Part shown: in pieces, positions 1 through 7,364 of the stretch
Layout of the letters: every line of letters starts with the position of its first letter
Numbering within the stretch: position 1 is the first letter of the stretch
Assembly (NCBI GenBank): GCA_900317555.1
Contig: ONHF01000016.1
Coordinates: forward strand, 1-64,000
DNA length: 64,000 nucleotides
Direction: 5' to 3'
Origin: an uncultured Lachnospiraceae bacterium
GTDB taxonomy: Bacteria > Bacillota > Clostridia > Lachnospirales > Lachnospiraceae
The notes under the pieces: generated by a model
What the model was told of the DNA's origin: nothing
The model's database searches: none
Seen by the model: only the letters and a program-made list of their open reading frames with translations
Made by a program: the position numbers and the translations under genes

Positions 1-120
1 AAAGCGACGCCCCGCAAGGGGGCCAGCAAAACGCCGTACCCTTTCTGAAAACTCCGGCAGTGTATACGGCGACGCAGCGGAAAGGGTCTAAGGAGAAGGC
101 AAAAGCGGGTTGATGATGAA

Positions 121-330
121 TTGAAAATTCTGGCTGTGAGAACGGGTATGACCTTGACAGAGATGGGACGAAGAATGGATAAATCCCCGCAGGCATTCAG
201 TCAGAAAATAAAACGTGGTACCTTCACACTGGATGATTTGCAGGAGATTGTGCTGGTAACCGGAATCCGCTTCGAGTGTGCTTTCGTTCTGCCAAATGGC
301 GATCGTATCGAGATTGGAGGCAAAAGATGA
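121..330 (+). CDS. small XRE-like HTH protein
   Basis: This 69-residue protein is predicted to bind DNA. Its centre (about residues 9-50) has an XRE-type helix-turn-helix with the core MGRRMDKSPQAFSQKIKRG. The start is uncertain: TTG at 121 is the first usable codon after an in-frame stop at 46-48, but the nearest purine-rich site (AAGGAGAAGG, about 90-99) lies farther away than usual. Its stop overlaps the ATG of the macro-domain gene by four bases (ATGA), so the two are translationally coupled. It is probably the regulator or antitoxin-like partner of that gene; this is inference. Confidence 0.6.
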   Translation: MKILAVRTGMTLTEMGRRMDKSPQAFSQKIKRGTFTLDDLQEIVLVTGIRFECAFVLPNGDRIEIGGKR

Positions 331-1217
331 TCCGATATATCGAGGGCGATATATTTAAAAGTCCCGCTCAGGTTCTTGTGAATACCGTAAATACCGTTGG
401 TGTCATGGGCAAGGGCATTGCCCTAGAGTTTAAGAAGCGCTATCCTGATATGTTTCAGGCTTACAGAGATATCTGTGATAAGCGAAAACTGAAAACAGGG
501 TCATTGATGCTTTGTTATGAGCCTGATCATTGGGTTCTGCTTTTTCCGACCAAGGAACATTGGAGAAATCCCTCCCGGATAGAATATATAGAAGCAGGAC
601 TGGCAAAATTTTGCAGAACCTATGCGGAGAAGGGAATCACATCGGTAGCATTTCCGCGGTTGGGATGCGGAAACGGAGGACTCAATTGGTCTGATGTGAT
701 GCCGATCATGGAAAAATATCTTCAGGACCTGCCGATTGATATTTTTATTTATCTGGGAACAGGTTCAGACACACTTTCCGGACATAGAATTCAGGAAAAA
801 ACAGTCGATTGGCTTCGGCAAAACGCAAGAGATATGTCTTTTCAAAGTCTGGAGGATGACATCCAATGCCATTGTTCAGTTGATCCTTATCATTTTGTTT
901 CTGGAAAAACAGAATGGAATGTACTCTGGGAAGAAGACGGCCTTGTTTTTCAAAAACATGGTAAAAAGGCTGAATCAGTTCAGATCAATGAAGACAATTT
1001 TTTTGAAATCTGGTCGGATCTGCGATGCAATGGCCTTGCTTTGAAGGCCAAGGAGAACTCCGCGCATCGTCTTGTTTTGGATCTTTTACTAGCGCTAGGA
1101 TATGTTTCTGAAGTCAAAGTCATAGATGGAAAGACCGGAGGAAAAACAAACGGTTACCAAATCAACGCCGGAGCAGGTCGGGTATACGATTTGAAAGGAC
1201 GAGCCGATGAGCAATAG
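327..1217 (+). CDS. macro-domain (DarG-like) ADP-ribose-processing protein
   Basis: The protein has about 296 residues and starts at the ATG preceded by GGAGGCAAAAG. Residues 1-150 form a macro domain: the Asn-rich loop (VNTVNTVGVMGKGIAL) and the glycine-rich loop (FPRLGCGNGGLNW) match the ADP-ribose pocket of DarG/TARG1-type glycohydrolases, which remove ADP-ribose from nucleic acid or protein. The C-terminal half (about 155-296) is not one I recognise. DarG normally neutralises the DNA ADP-ribosyltransferase DarT encoded just upstream. No DarT is visible here, only the small HTH gene, so this is either an orphan, a different ADP-ribose sensor, or part of a system that begins outside the window. 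Confidence 0.75.
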   Translation: MIRYIEGDIFKSPAQVLVNTVNTVGVMGKGIALEFKKRYPDMFQAYRDICDKRKLKTGSLMLCYEPDHWVLLFPTKEHWRNPSRIEYIEAGLAKFCRTYAEKGITSVAFPRLGCGNGGLNWSDVMPIMEKYLQDLPIDIFIYLGTGSDTLSGHRIQEKTVDWLRQNARDMSFQSLEDDIQCHCSVDPYHFVSGKTEWNVLWEEDGLVFQKHGKKAESVQINEDNFFEIWSDLRCNGLALKAKENSAHRLVLDLLLALGYVSEVKVIDGKTGGKTNGYQINAGAGRVYDLKGRADEQ

Positions 1218-1260
1218 AAAAATCAGAGGCTTCTGGTATTTATAGTCAAAAAGCTTCTAT

Positions 1261-1312
1261 AAAAACATGGTCGGAAACTGTAAAGTAATCACAGTCGACG
1301 ACCCTGTTTTTA
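1261..1312 (+). terminator. Rho-independent terminator after the macro gene
   Basis: An inverted repeat pairs AAAAACATGGTCG with CGACCCTGTTTTT. A nested ACTGT/ACAGT stem lies in the loop and a T-run ends the right arm. It separates the HTH-macro pair from the ATPase pair. Confidence 0.65.
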
Positions 1313-1372
1313 AATAGTAATTCATGTTTTTCGGCTATTATTCAACATAAATCTAAATAGTAAACATAAATA

Positions 1373-1418
1373 TTGTTTTAAATGCATTTTTACGTTATAC
1401 TATTCTTGGAGGTGATCC
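1373..1418 (+). promoter_or_regulatory. sigma-A promoter and very strong RBS for the ATPase pair
   Basis: TTGTTT (1373-1378) and TATACT (1396-1401) are separated by exactly 17 bases. The predicted start of transcription falls next to GGAGGTGATCC (1408-1418), an 11-base complement of the 16S rRNA 3' end. The leader is therefore only about a dozen bases. The pair is expressed independently of its upstream neighbours. Confidence 0.65.
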
Positions 1419-1419
1419 T

Positions 1420-2550
1420 ATGAAATTATTGCGTGTGAAAACCAGTCATTTCAAAAACTGCCGAGATGACTTCACAATTGATTTCGTTGCGCAGTCCAAG
1501 AAAACAGCGGAGGACAAGGAGTACGAGCTTCAGGAGATTGCTGACTCTCTTTATGTGTTTAATACTGCGGCATTTATCGGGAAGAATGCATCCGGTAAGA
1601 CAACAGCTATAGAACTTCTGGACTGCTGTTATTCGATCCTCGGGGATTTCCGGCTGGAAGGAAAAAAATACAGCTACGAGAATATCACCCTGGAAATGAT
1701 CTTTTACCACGAGAATTATATATACAGGTACCGTACGGTTCTGCATGAGGATTCCGCACTTGGTAATAAGGCGATTTTTTCAAATCAGACACTGGAGCGT
1801 AAAAAATATGCGAAGACCAGCATCAAAAACATTTATGAGGATGATCAGTTTAAGCCGGTTTCCGGAATCGGCATTCTTCCGGAGGACACATCAATTGTAT
1901 TCTTTGTGTTGAAGAAAAAGGAAACGCGGGCCGTGTACTTTGACAGTAACGGCGAAGGAACGGATACGTATCAGCTCCTGTTTAAGGCGATGAAAAGCTA
2001 TTCCATCTCCGGTGAGTATCTGACGAACATCATAAAGATCTTTGATGAAACGATCCGCGGACTTGAGTGCATTGATGACCACAATTACCGGCTGATTTAC
2101 CAGGATAAGGAGCAGGTGCTCTCCGATAAGGAGCTGATCTACCTGCTTTCCAGCGGTACCACGAAGGGACTCCTGCTTTATATCCTTGTCGTTGCGTCCC
2201 TGCAGAACGGTTTCGATCTTTTAATTGATGAGGTGGAGAATCATTTCCACAAAACGCTGGTCGAGAACATGATCAGTCTTTACAAGGATAAGACCGTCAA
2301 CCGCAAGAATGCGACACTGATATTTACTACACATTATTGCGAGGTTCTGGATCTGTTTAACCGGCAGGATAACATCTGGATCTCCAAGTCTGACGGTCAG
2401 GTATATCTCTCAAATATGTACAAGGACTACAATGTCCGGCCGGAGCTTTTGAAGAGCCGCCAGTTTTACAATAATGCTTTCCAGACGTCGGTTAATTATG
2501 ATGAGCTCATGAACCTGAAGCGGAAGCTGAAAAAGGTGCAGGAATCATGA
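1420..2550 (+). CDS. AAA15-type ATPase, RloA/OLD-like (candidate defence ATPase)
   Basis: This 376-residue ATPase is of the SMC/OLD/RloA class. It begins with the typical strand-turn KLLRVKTSHFKNC. Walker A is GKNASGKTT (about 54-62), Walker B is LLIDEVEN (about 266-273), and a switch histidine lies in TTHYCEV (about 303-309). This architecture is known from paired ATPase/nuclease anti-phage modules such as RloAB, PARIS and Gabija. Its stop overlaps the start of the TOPRIM-like gene by four bases, as expected for subunits made together. It sits on an integrase-bearing element with its own promoter and terminator. The ATPase fold is certain; the defence role is inferred. Confidence 0.8.
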   Translation: MKLLRVKTSHFKNCRDDFTIDFVAQSKKTAEDKEYELQEIADSLYVFNTAAFIGKNASGKTTAIELLDCCYSILGDFRLEGKKYSYENITLEMIFYHENYIYRYRTVLHEDSALGNKAIFSNQTLERKKYAKTSIKNIYEDDQFKPVSGIGILPEDTSIVFFVLKKKETRAVYFDSNGEGTDTYQLLFKAMKSYSISGEYLTNIIKIFDETIRGLECIDDHNYRLIYQDKEQVLSDKELIYLLSSGTTKGLLLYILVVASLQNGFDLLIDEVENHFHKTLVENMISLYKDKTVNRKNATLIFTTHYCEVLDLFNRQDNIWISKSDGQVYLSNMYKDYNVRPELLKSRQFYNNAFQTSVNYDELMNLKRKLKKVQES

Positions 2551-3080
2551 AATACCTGATTATGTGCGAAGGTCCTAATGAACTGGAGGTTATCCGGATC
2601 CTTCTGGAAAATGATATGCTGTTGATCTCAGAAAATGAGCTCCTGGGATTAACACCATATCATGCCAGACAAATTGCAACTGCTGGACAGGTAAAGGCTG
2701 AACTGAACATCTATCCGGGCGAGGTTACAGTCCTTCGAATCGGAGATACGCAAAGCGAAAAGCTTCGCATCCCTCAAGAGTACACAGATAAGATTGTTGA
2801 TGTGAAAAAATACTGTACAAAGCCGGAACTGGAGATGTTACTGATCATTGCGGAAGGGCTGACTTCTGAATATGAAAAGGTAAAGTCTTCCATGAAACCG
2901 AAAACCTTCGCAAAGCAGCATATTCGCTGCGGCAGAAAGAAATATGATAACAGCACTGCTTTTTACAGAGACTATTTTGGAGAGAATCCCAAAATGCTTG
3001 CTGAAAGCATCCGGGAGTACCGAAGAAGGAATGGCTCTCATAAAAATGACGAAGGCTATTTGGCGGAGCTGTTAAAATAG
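2547..3080 (+). CDS. small RloB/TOPRIM-like partner of the ATPase
   Basis: The protein has 177 residues and no confident family name. The N-terminus MKYLIMCEGPNELE resembles the first strand and catalytic Glu of TOPRIM nucleases (Glu about residue 8). The segment KPELEMLLII (about 92-101) resembles the conserved N-P-x-F-E-x-W-L-L box of RloB proteins. A single acidic position in RIGDTQ (64-69) lies where TOPRIM proteins usually carry D-x-D, so nuclease activity may be altered or lost. The C-terminus is basic, suggesting nucleic-acid contact. It overlaps the ATPase gene by four bases. The likely role is effector or target-sensing subunit of a two-gene defence module. Confidence 0.55.
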   Translation: MKYLIMCEGPNELEVIRILLENDMLLISENELLGLTPYHARQIATAGQVKAELNIYPGEVTVLRIGDTQSEKLRIPQEYTDKIVDVKKYCTKPELEMLLIIAEGLTSEYEKVKSSMKPKTFAKQHIRCGRKKYDNSTAFYRDYFGENPKMLAESIREYRRRNGSHKNDEGYLAELLK

Positions 3081-3110
3081 GCCAATATAATATGTGCATC
3101 ATGCTTGTCA

Positions 3111-3156
3111 AGGATGTCACTTGAGGAAAATCTCCCAGGTGACATCCTAATTTTTT
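3111..3156 (+). terminator. terminator of the ATPase/TOPRIM operon
   Basis: AGGATGTCAC pairs perfectly with GTGACATCCT across an 18-base loop, followed by AA and a six-base T-run. Confidence 0.85.
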
Positions 3157-3174
3157 CAGCAGGCTTCTGTTATT

Positions 3175-3207
3175 CTCTGATCAGACCGGCGGTTCCGGTT
3201 ATCAGAG
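3175..3207 (+). promoter_or_regulatory. hairpin immediately upstream of the Xis-like gene
   Basis: CTCTGAT (3175-3181) pairs with ATCAGAG (3201-3207), and a nested ACCGG/CCGGT stem fills the loop. It ends just before the ribosome binding site GAGAGGAG. It could act as an operator or as a translational attenuator of the excisionase-integrase unit; the function is inferred. Confidence 0.45.
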
Positions 3208-3220
3208 AGGAGAAATCAGT

Positions 3221-4093
3221 ATGGATACCAAGGATAAGACAACGATGTCTGTGATGGAAATGGGACAAATACTTGGCCTGAAGAAAACGGATGCCTATTG
3301 GCTGGTACATAAGCAATGTTTTGAAACGACCCTTGTGCAGGGAGTGATGCGTGTCAACATCAACAGCTTTGAGCACTGGTACGCAAATCAGATCAAGCGC
3401 AGAAAGGTTGACGGGTCGCCTCCCGGGATGGAACTCCGTGCTTATTCCTACTCGATTGCAGAGATAGCGGATCTTCTGGATATTCCTGATTACGTTGCTT
3501 ATGACCTGATCAAGCGATACCACATTGAAACATTCGAGGTGGATAGCTGGAAACGTGTCCGGAAGGATGTCTTTAATGCATGGTACAAATCGCAGACAAA
3601 ATACAGAACATCCGAAGACCGGCAACGTGATATGGAGCTGGAAAATGCATCCATAACATTACCGCAGATGGCAAGACTCTTAGGTGTCAGCCGCAATGAA
3701 GTCTACTCTCTCGTCGGCAGAAAAAGCAATCGTGATGTCTTCGAGATCATCATTGTGGCGGACAGAAAACGTGTTACACTGGACAGCTTCGAAAGATGGT
3801 ACCGGAGTCAGGATCATTACCAGAAGGTGACGAATCAAACATCGGGGCTGGATAAGGAAGTGGAAAAGATTGATGATTCCGAACGTATGGCGCTGCTGGA
3901 TTCTGACAGGATGAGCTTTACTGTCAAAGAGGCTGCTCTTATTATCGGTGCTTCTCCGCGAGAGGTTTACCGGATGATTGAAGATGAGATTCTCGATAGT
4001 TTTTACATCGGGAAGATGGTCCGGATCAGACGCGCTGCTCTCGAATGGTGGTTATCTTCTCAAAATGACGTTTGCGGGAAGGAGGCACAGTGA
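3221..4093 (+). CDS. protein of four tandem excisionase-type HTH domains
   Basis: This 290-residue protein consists of four repeats of a MerR/excisionase-like winged helix, at about 8-60, 72-128, 140-200 and 225-285. Each begins with a helix-turn-helix (for example SIAEIADLLDIPDYVAYDLI and TVKEAALIIGASPREVYRMI). Each ends in a W-Y/W-x-x-Q signature (HWYANQ, AWYKSQ, RWYRSQ, WWLSSQ). Single-domain members act as excisionases or DNA-bending factors next to Tn916-type integrases. A four-domain fusion could bind several phased sites at the element end. It overlaps the integrase start by one base (TGATG), so the two are coupled. Confidence 0.75.
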   Translation: MDTKDKTTMSVMEMGQILGLKKTDAYWLVHKQCFETTLVQGVMRVNINSFEHWYANQIKRRKVDGSPPGMELRAYSYSIAEIADLLDIPDYVAYDLIKRYHIETFEVDSWKRVRKDVFNAWYKSQTKYRTSEDRQRDMELENASITLPQMARLLGVSRNEVYSLVGRKSNRDVFEIIIVADRKRVTLDSFERWYRSQDHYQKVTNQTSGLDKEVEKIDDSERMALLDSDRMSFTVKEAALIIGASPREVYRMIEDEILDSFYIGKMVRIRRAALEWWLSSQNDVCGKEAQ

Positions 4094-5511
4094 TGGCATC
4101 GCTTATCGAAAGGAACAACAGATATTATGTGGTATACACATATGAAAACGAAGCCGGAGAAAAGAAGCAGAAATGGGAAACCTACAGGACAAAAACAGAT
4201 GCACAGCGAAGGAAGTCAGAGGTTGAATATCGGCAGGAGCTTGGCAGCGTAGTGGTCCCCCAGTGCGAAACCATGTCCGATCTCTTAAAGGAATATATAT
4301 CCATGTATGGCAGGAACACCTGGGCGCTCTCTACATATACGTCCAATGTCAGTATGATCAATTCTTATATTCTTCCGCATCTGGGACAAATGAAGCTTGG
4401 GGATATTACCGCAAGGTCACTTGAGAATTATTACCAGACAATGCTGAAGACGCAGGCTGTTCCCAAATGCACGGATAACAAATACAAGAAAACCACTACA
4501 TTGATATCAGCTGAAACGGTCAGGCGAATACATAAGCTTCTTCATAGCTGCTTTGAGCAGGCGGTCCGCTGGGATCTTATGATGCGGAATCCGGCAGACT
4601 ATGCTACCGTTCCCAAGTCTTCCAAAAAACAGAGAGAAATCTGGAATGCAGAAACTCTGATGAAAGCGGTTGAAGTATGTAAGGATCCAAAGCTCCGGCT
4701 TGCCATCAATCTTGCATTTGCCTGCTCTCTCCGGATCGGTGAGCTGCTTGGTCTGACCTGGTCATGCATAGATATCTCGGATGAGAGTATCCATAATGGA
4801 GCAGCTTACGTCTATGTAAATAAAGAGCTTCAGCGTGTGGAACGGAGCGCTATGCAGCAGTTGGATGACAAGGATGTGATCTTCGCGTTTCCAATCATCT
4901 CGGAGAAAAATAAAACTCAGCTTGTTTTAAAAAAGCCCAAAACCCAGTCCAGCATCCGGAAAGTTTTTCTTCCGGACACGGTCGCGAAAATGCTGCTTGA
5001 CTGGAAGGAGGAGCAGGATGAATTAAAGAAGGCATTGGGCTCTGAGTATTCAGACTATGATCTGGTTTTTGCCGGATATTACGGGATGCCCACGGAAGCT
5101 TCCTCTCTCACGGAATCCTTTAAGCAGCTGATTCGCGAGAATGATCTTCCACCGGTAGTATTCCACAGCCTTCGGCATTCCAGTATAACCTACAAGCTGA
5201 AGCTGAATGGTGGCGATATTAAAGCAGTTCAGGGAGATTCGGGTCATGCCCAGGCAAAAATGGTCACGGACCAGTACTCGCACATTCTGGATGATGATAG
5301 GCAGAAAAATGCAAAGCTTTTGGAGAAGGCATTTTATCAGGAACAGATCATTACGGAGAGCGTTGAAGAAAACCTGTCTGCAGCCGGGGCAAAAACAGGA
5401 TCAGCCATTACTGCGGATGACAGGAAACTACTGGAAAGGCTTATGAGTGATGAATCAACAGCAGCATTGCTGCTGGCTCTTGCAAAAAAAACTAATTTGA
5501 TGAGACGCTGA
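4093..5511 (+). CDS. int: tyrosine recombinase/integrase, Tn916 Int type
   Basis: The protein has 472 residues. The start is the ATG after GGAAGGAGGCACAGTG, overlapping the upstream stop. The N-terminal 50 residues form an AP2-like arm-binding domain (RYYVVYTYENEAGEKKQKW). An SAM-like core-binding domain follows (about 60-170), then the catalytic domain. The catalytic set is visible: Arg in SLRIGELLGL (about 213), H-S-L-R (about 358-361), GH in SGHAQAK (about 384) and Tyr in DQYSHI (about 395). It catalyses integration and excision of the element. Its position at the right end, followed by a cut tRNA-Arg, fits an element that integrates in a tRNA gene. Confidence 0.95.
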   Translation: MASLIERNNRYYVVYTYENEAGEKKQKWETYRTKTDAQRRKSEVEYRQELGSVVVPQCETMSDLLKEYISMYGRNTWALSTYTSNVSMINSYILPHLGQMKLGDITARSLENYYQTMLKTQAVPKCTDNKYKKTTTLISAETVRRIHKLLHSCFEQAVRWDLMMRNPADYATVPKSSKKQREIWNAETLMKAVEVCKDPKLRLAINLAFACSLRIGELLGLTWSCIDISDESIHNGAAYVYVNKELQRVERSAMQQLDDKDVIFAFPIISEKNKTQLVLKKPKTQSSIRKVFLPDTVAKMLLDWKEEQDELKKALGSEYSDYDLVFAGYYGMPTEASSLTESFKQLIRENDLPPVVFHSLRHSSITYKLKLNGGDIKAVQGDSGHAQAKMVTDQYSHILDDDRQKNAKLLEKAFYQEQIITESVEENLSAAGAKTGSAITADDRKLLERLMSDESTAALLLALAKKTNLMRR

Positions 5512-5518
5512 TTACATA

Positions 5519-5553
5519 GCCTGCAGGAATAGTGAAGATGCAGTCCTGCAGGC
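5519..5553. repeat. 10-bp perfect inverted repeat after int
   Basis: GCCTGCAGGA (5519-5528) and TCCTGCAGGC (5544-5553) form a perfect stem with a 15-base loop. There is no T-run, so it is either a weak terminator or a protein-binding site at the element end. Confidence 0.6.
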
Positions 5554-5555
5554 TT

Positions 5556-5612
5556 AAATATCTAAAAATGGCGGTAGTTGGTAAAGGTTCATGCCGCCAT
5601 TTTTAGATATTT
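5556..5612. repeat. 19-bp perfect inverted repeat near the element end
   Basis: The arms 5556-5574 and 5594-5612 are perfectly complementary, with a 19-base loop. The arms are A/T-rich outside and GCGG/CCGC inside, so the hairpin gives A-runs and U-runs on both strands. It could be a bidirectional terminator shielding the chromosome from the element. Confidence 0.75.
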
Positions 5613-5664
5613 CTAAAATCCATCTAATGGAAACGGTGATACACAGGTAAAAATCTAACGACAG

Positions 5665-5740
5665 CTGTGAACACAGAGCGACTCGGAATACGGAAAAATG
5701 TTGAAAACACAAGACTTTCCTGAACATCTGTGAACACAGA
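5665..5740 (+). repeat. 13-bp direct repeats, putative integrase arm sites
   Basis: The 13-mer CTGTGAACACAGA occurs at 5665-5677 and again at 5728-5740, 63 bp apart, between int and the attachment site. Tn916-type integrases bind short direct repeats at this location, so these are candidate arm-type sites. The repeat is seen directly; the function is inferred. Confidence 0.5.
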
Positions 5741-5769
5741 AGGCGCGTGATGACCTGCCGCCGGGAATT

Positions 5770-5811
5770 CTCCTAAGCGGAAGGTCGTGTGTTCGAATCA
5801 CATCAGGGACG
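5770..5811 (+). other. attachment-site remnant: 3' half of tRNA-Arg(CCT)
   Basis: Starting at the anticodon loop (CTCCTAA, anticodon CCT at 5772-5774), the sequence continues as a normal tRNA: stem GCGGA, variable loop AGGTC, T-arm GTGTG-TTCGAAT-CACAT, acceptor strand CAGGGAC. The bases upstream (GAATT) do not pair with GCGGA and no 5' half is present. This is the duplicated 3' end expected at one junction of an element integrated in tRNA-Arg, so the recombination core lies at or after the anticodon loop. The intact gene should lie at the other end, outside the window. Confidence 0.75.
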
Positions 5812-5822
5812 TTACCCGAAAA

Positions 5823-5861
5823 GGCGTGGAAGATTTCTTTGAAATTCTCCCATGCTTTTTT
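5823..5861 (+). terminator. terminator after the tRNA-Arg remnant
   Basis: GGCGTGGAAGATTTC pairs imperfectly with GAAATTCTCCCATGC and is followed by six T residues. It is presumably the original terminator of the tRNA gene, carried with its 3' end. Confidence 0.7.
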
Positions 5862-6171
5862 ATTTCATCTAATCATTTCGGGTTTCGATTAGAGGATTGC
5901 TAATAAAACAGGCCATTTTTCTAACGGGCAAAATCAGGCTCAGGCAGCCGCTCCGCTAAAAATGGCGTAAGGTTCTCTGATTACCTGCGTATATCTGTGT
6001 TTTTCTGTGGATATACCGCTGATTACGATAAAAAACTCACCTTTGACATTGAGAAGTTTCTGGATACCAGAGCAAAACTTCACCCGAAGGATGAGTTTTT
6101 TGTTGTCTCTGCGGAAGATCAGGAAGTTAATAAAATGCAGATGAAAACAGAATACCGGATTCGGTCCCCGA

Positions 6172-6417
6172 CTTTGGCAGGAAGTCTGCAGAGGGCTGGA
6201 ACTTGAGACAGTACCGATCGAAGAGGTCGGGACAGACCTCCCGGCAAAGTATCCGACGGTGGAGGCACTGCTGGATCGTGCGGATGGCGAATATCCCAGA
6301 GGTGGAAAGAAGGAAGGAATCGTGATCTGTCCAACGGAGCCTGTCTACAGTGAGCTGATCAACGGTGCGCTTTCCATGAAGGTGGTCAGCAATGAGTATC
6401 TGCTTAAGAACGTGTAG
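6172..6417 (+). pseudogene. RNA ligase remnant (C-terminal part)
   Basis: The frame from 6172 to the TAG at 6417 reads as the C-terminal part of a nucleotidyltransferase-type RNA ligase. TVEALLDRADGEYPRGGKKEGIVI is followed by LSMKVVSNEYLLK, the motif IV/V region with its conserved lysine (S-x-K-V-x-N-E-Y-L-L-K). The N-terminal half with the catalytic K-x-D-G motif is missing. An unrelated-looking open frame (5997-6206) overlaps the start in another phase, so the gene is truncated and frameshifted. Intact members seal broken RNA, especially cleaved tRNA. It lies just before a phosphoesterase and two tRNA arrays, which fits an RNA-repair locus that has lost its ligase. Confidence 0.7.
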
Positions 6418-6460
6418 AGTATGCTAATATCTCAGGTATAAAAGATTGTGGAGTTAAATT

Positions 6461-7171
6461 ATGAAAGTGCTTGTAATACCGGATGTTCATCTGAAACCAT
6501 GGATGTTTGACCGGGCTTCGAAGATGATGAAGGCCGGAAAAGCGGATAGGGCTGTCTGTCTGATGGATATACCGGATGACTGGAATCAGGAGCTCAATCT
6601 GGATCTGTATATGCAGACCTATGATCGGGCGATCCGGTTCGAGAGGGAGTATCCTGACACCTTGTGGTGTTATGGAAACCATGATCTCTGCTATCCATGG
6701 AATCAAAGGGAGAGCGGATATTCCAAATTTGCAGTGCAGACGGTCTGTGAAAAGCTGAGCGGGTTGAGGGAATCGATCAAGGATAATAGCAGGATTAGTT
6801 ATATCCAGAGGATCGACAACGTCCTGTTCTGCCATGGGGGCCTGCTTGACGAATTCGTGAAAATGCATGTGCCGGCGAAATACTATCATGACATCGATAA
6901 AGTAGTGGAGACTGTCAACGGGCTTAGCTGCACCGAGTTGTGGCAGGATGACTCCCCGATCTGGTATCGGCCGCAGTATTACACTGCAAAGCTGTATAAA
7001 CCCAGAAAGCTCCTCCAAGTGGTCGGACACACGCCGGTCCGCAGTATTGAGAGAAAAGGCAATCTGATCTCCTGCGATGTTTTCTCCACATATCGCGATG
7101 GCAGACCGATCGGGACACAGGAGTTTCCCGTGATCGATACAGCGGACTGGTCGTGCCATGGGGAAAAGTAA
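6461..7171 (+). CDS. calcineurin-like metallophosphoesterase
   Basis: This 236-residue cytoplasmic phosphatase has metal-binding motifs in order: PDVHLKP (about 7-13), GNHDLCYPW (about 71-79), CHGG (about 127-130) and GHTPVRS (about 187-193). The second motif is degenerate (LMDIPDD where G-D is usual). Related proteins act as 2',3'-cyclic phosphodiesterases or polynucleotide phosphatases as well as Ser/Thr phosphatases. Next to a broken RNA ligase, and upstream of tRNA arrays and a Ro60-like gene, an RNA-end-healing role is plausible but not shown. The ribosome binding site is weak (GTGGAG, about 6449). Confidence 0.85.
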   Translation: MKVLVIPDVHLKPWMFDRASKMMKAGKADRAVCLMDIPDDWNQELNLDLYMQTYDRAIRFEREYPDTLWCYGNHDLCYPWNQRESGYSKFAVQTVCEKLSGLRESIKDNSRISYIQRIDNVLFCHGGLLDEFVKMHVPAKYYHDIDKVVETVNGLSCTELWQDDSPIWYRPQYYTAKLYKPRKLLQVVGHTPVRSIERKGNLISCDVFSTYRDGRPIGTQEFPVIDTADWSCHGEK

Positions 7172-7218
7172 CCGGAAAAGTAACAGCAGTGAAAAATTAA
7201 AAAAATGTTAAATTGCTG

Positions 7219-7247
7219 TTGACAGTTATGCAGGCATTTGATATTTT
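7219..7247 (+). promoter_or_regulatory. consensus sigma-A promoter before the tRNA-like array
   Basis: TTGACA (7219-7224) and TATTTT (7242-7247) are spaced by 17 bases. Transcription would begin near 7253, directly in front of a large hairpin. It is the best promoter in the RNA-repair locus. Confidence 0.7.
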
Positions 7248-7252
7248 ATGAG

Positions 7253-7309
7253 TCAAGAAGTGCCTGTCCTGCGTAGCAATGCTATGCATGAACGGCACTT
7301 ATTTTTTTG
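7253..7309 (+). ncRNA. promoter-proximal hairpin with U-run (short RNA or attenuator)
   Basis: AAGTGCC (7258-7264) pairs with GGCACTT (7294-7300). A nested GCGTAG/CTATGC hairpin fills the loop and a seven-T run follows at 7302-7308. With the promoter at 7219-7247 this makes an RNA of only about 55 bases consisting almost entirely of structure. It may be a small RNA in its own right, or an attenuator that limits readthrough into the tRNA-like array. I know no family for it. Confidence 0.5.
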
Positions 7310-7364
7310 CCAGCAGAGAAATCAGATAACTATAACTGCAATCAGAAAGAGGAAAAGAAAGCAA

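Noticed and set aside
5997..6206. 69-codon frame upstream of the RNA ligase remnant as a real gene
   Set aside because: There is no ribosome binding site or recognisable domain, and it ends out of phase inside the ligase remnant; it is more likely part of the decayed gene.
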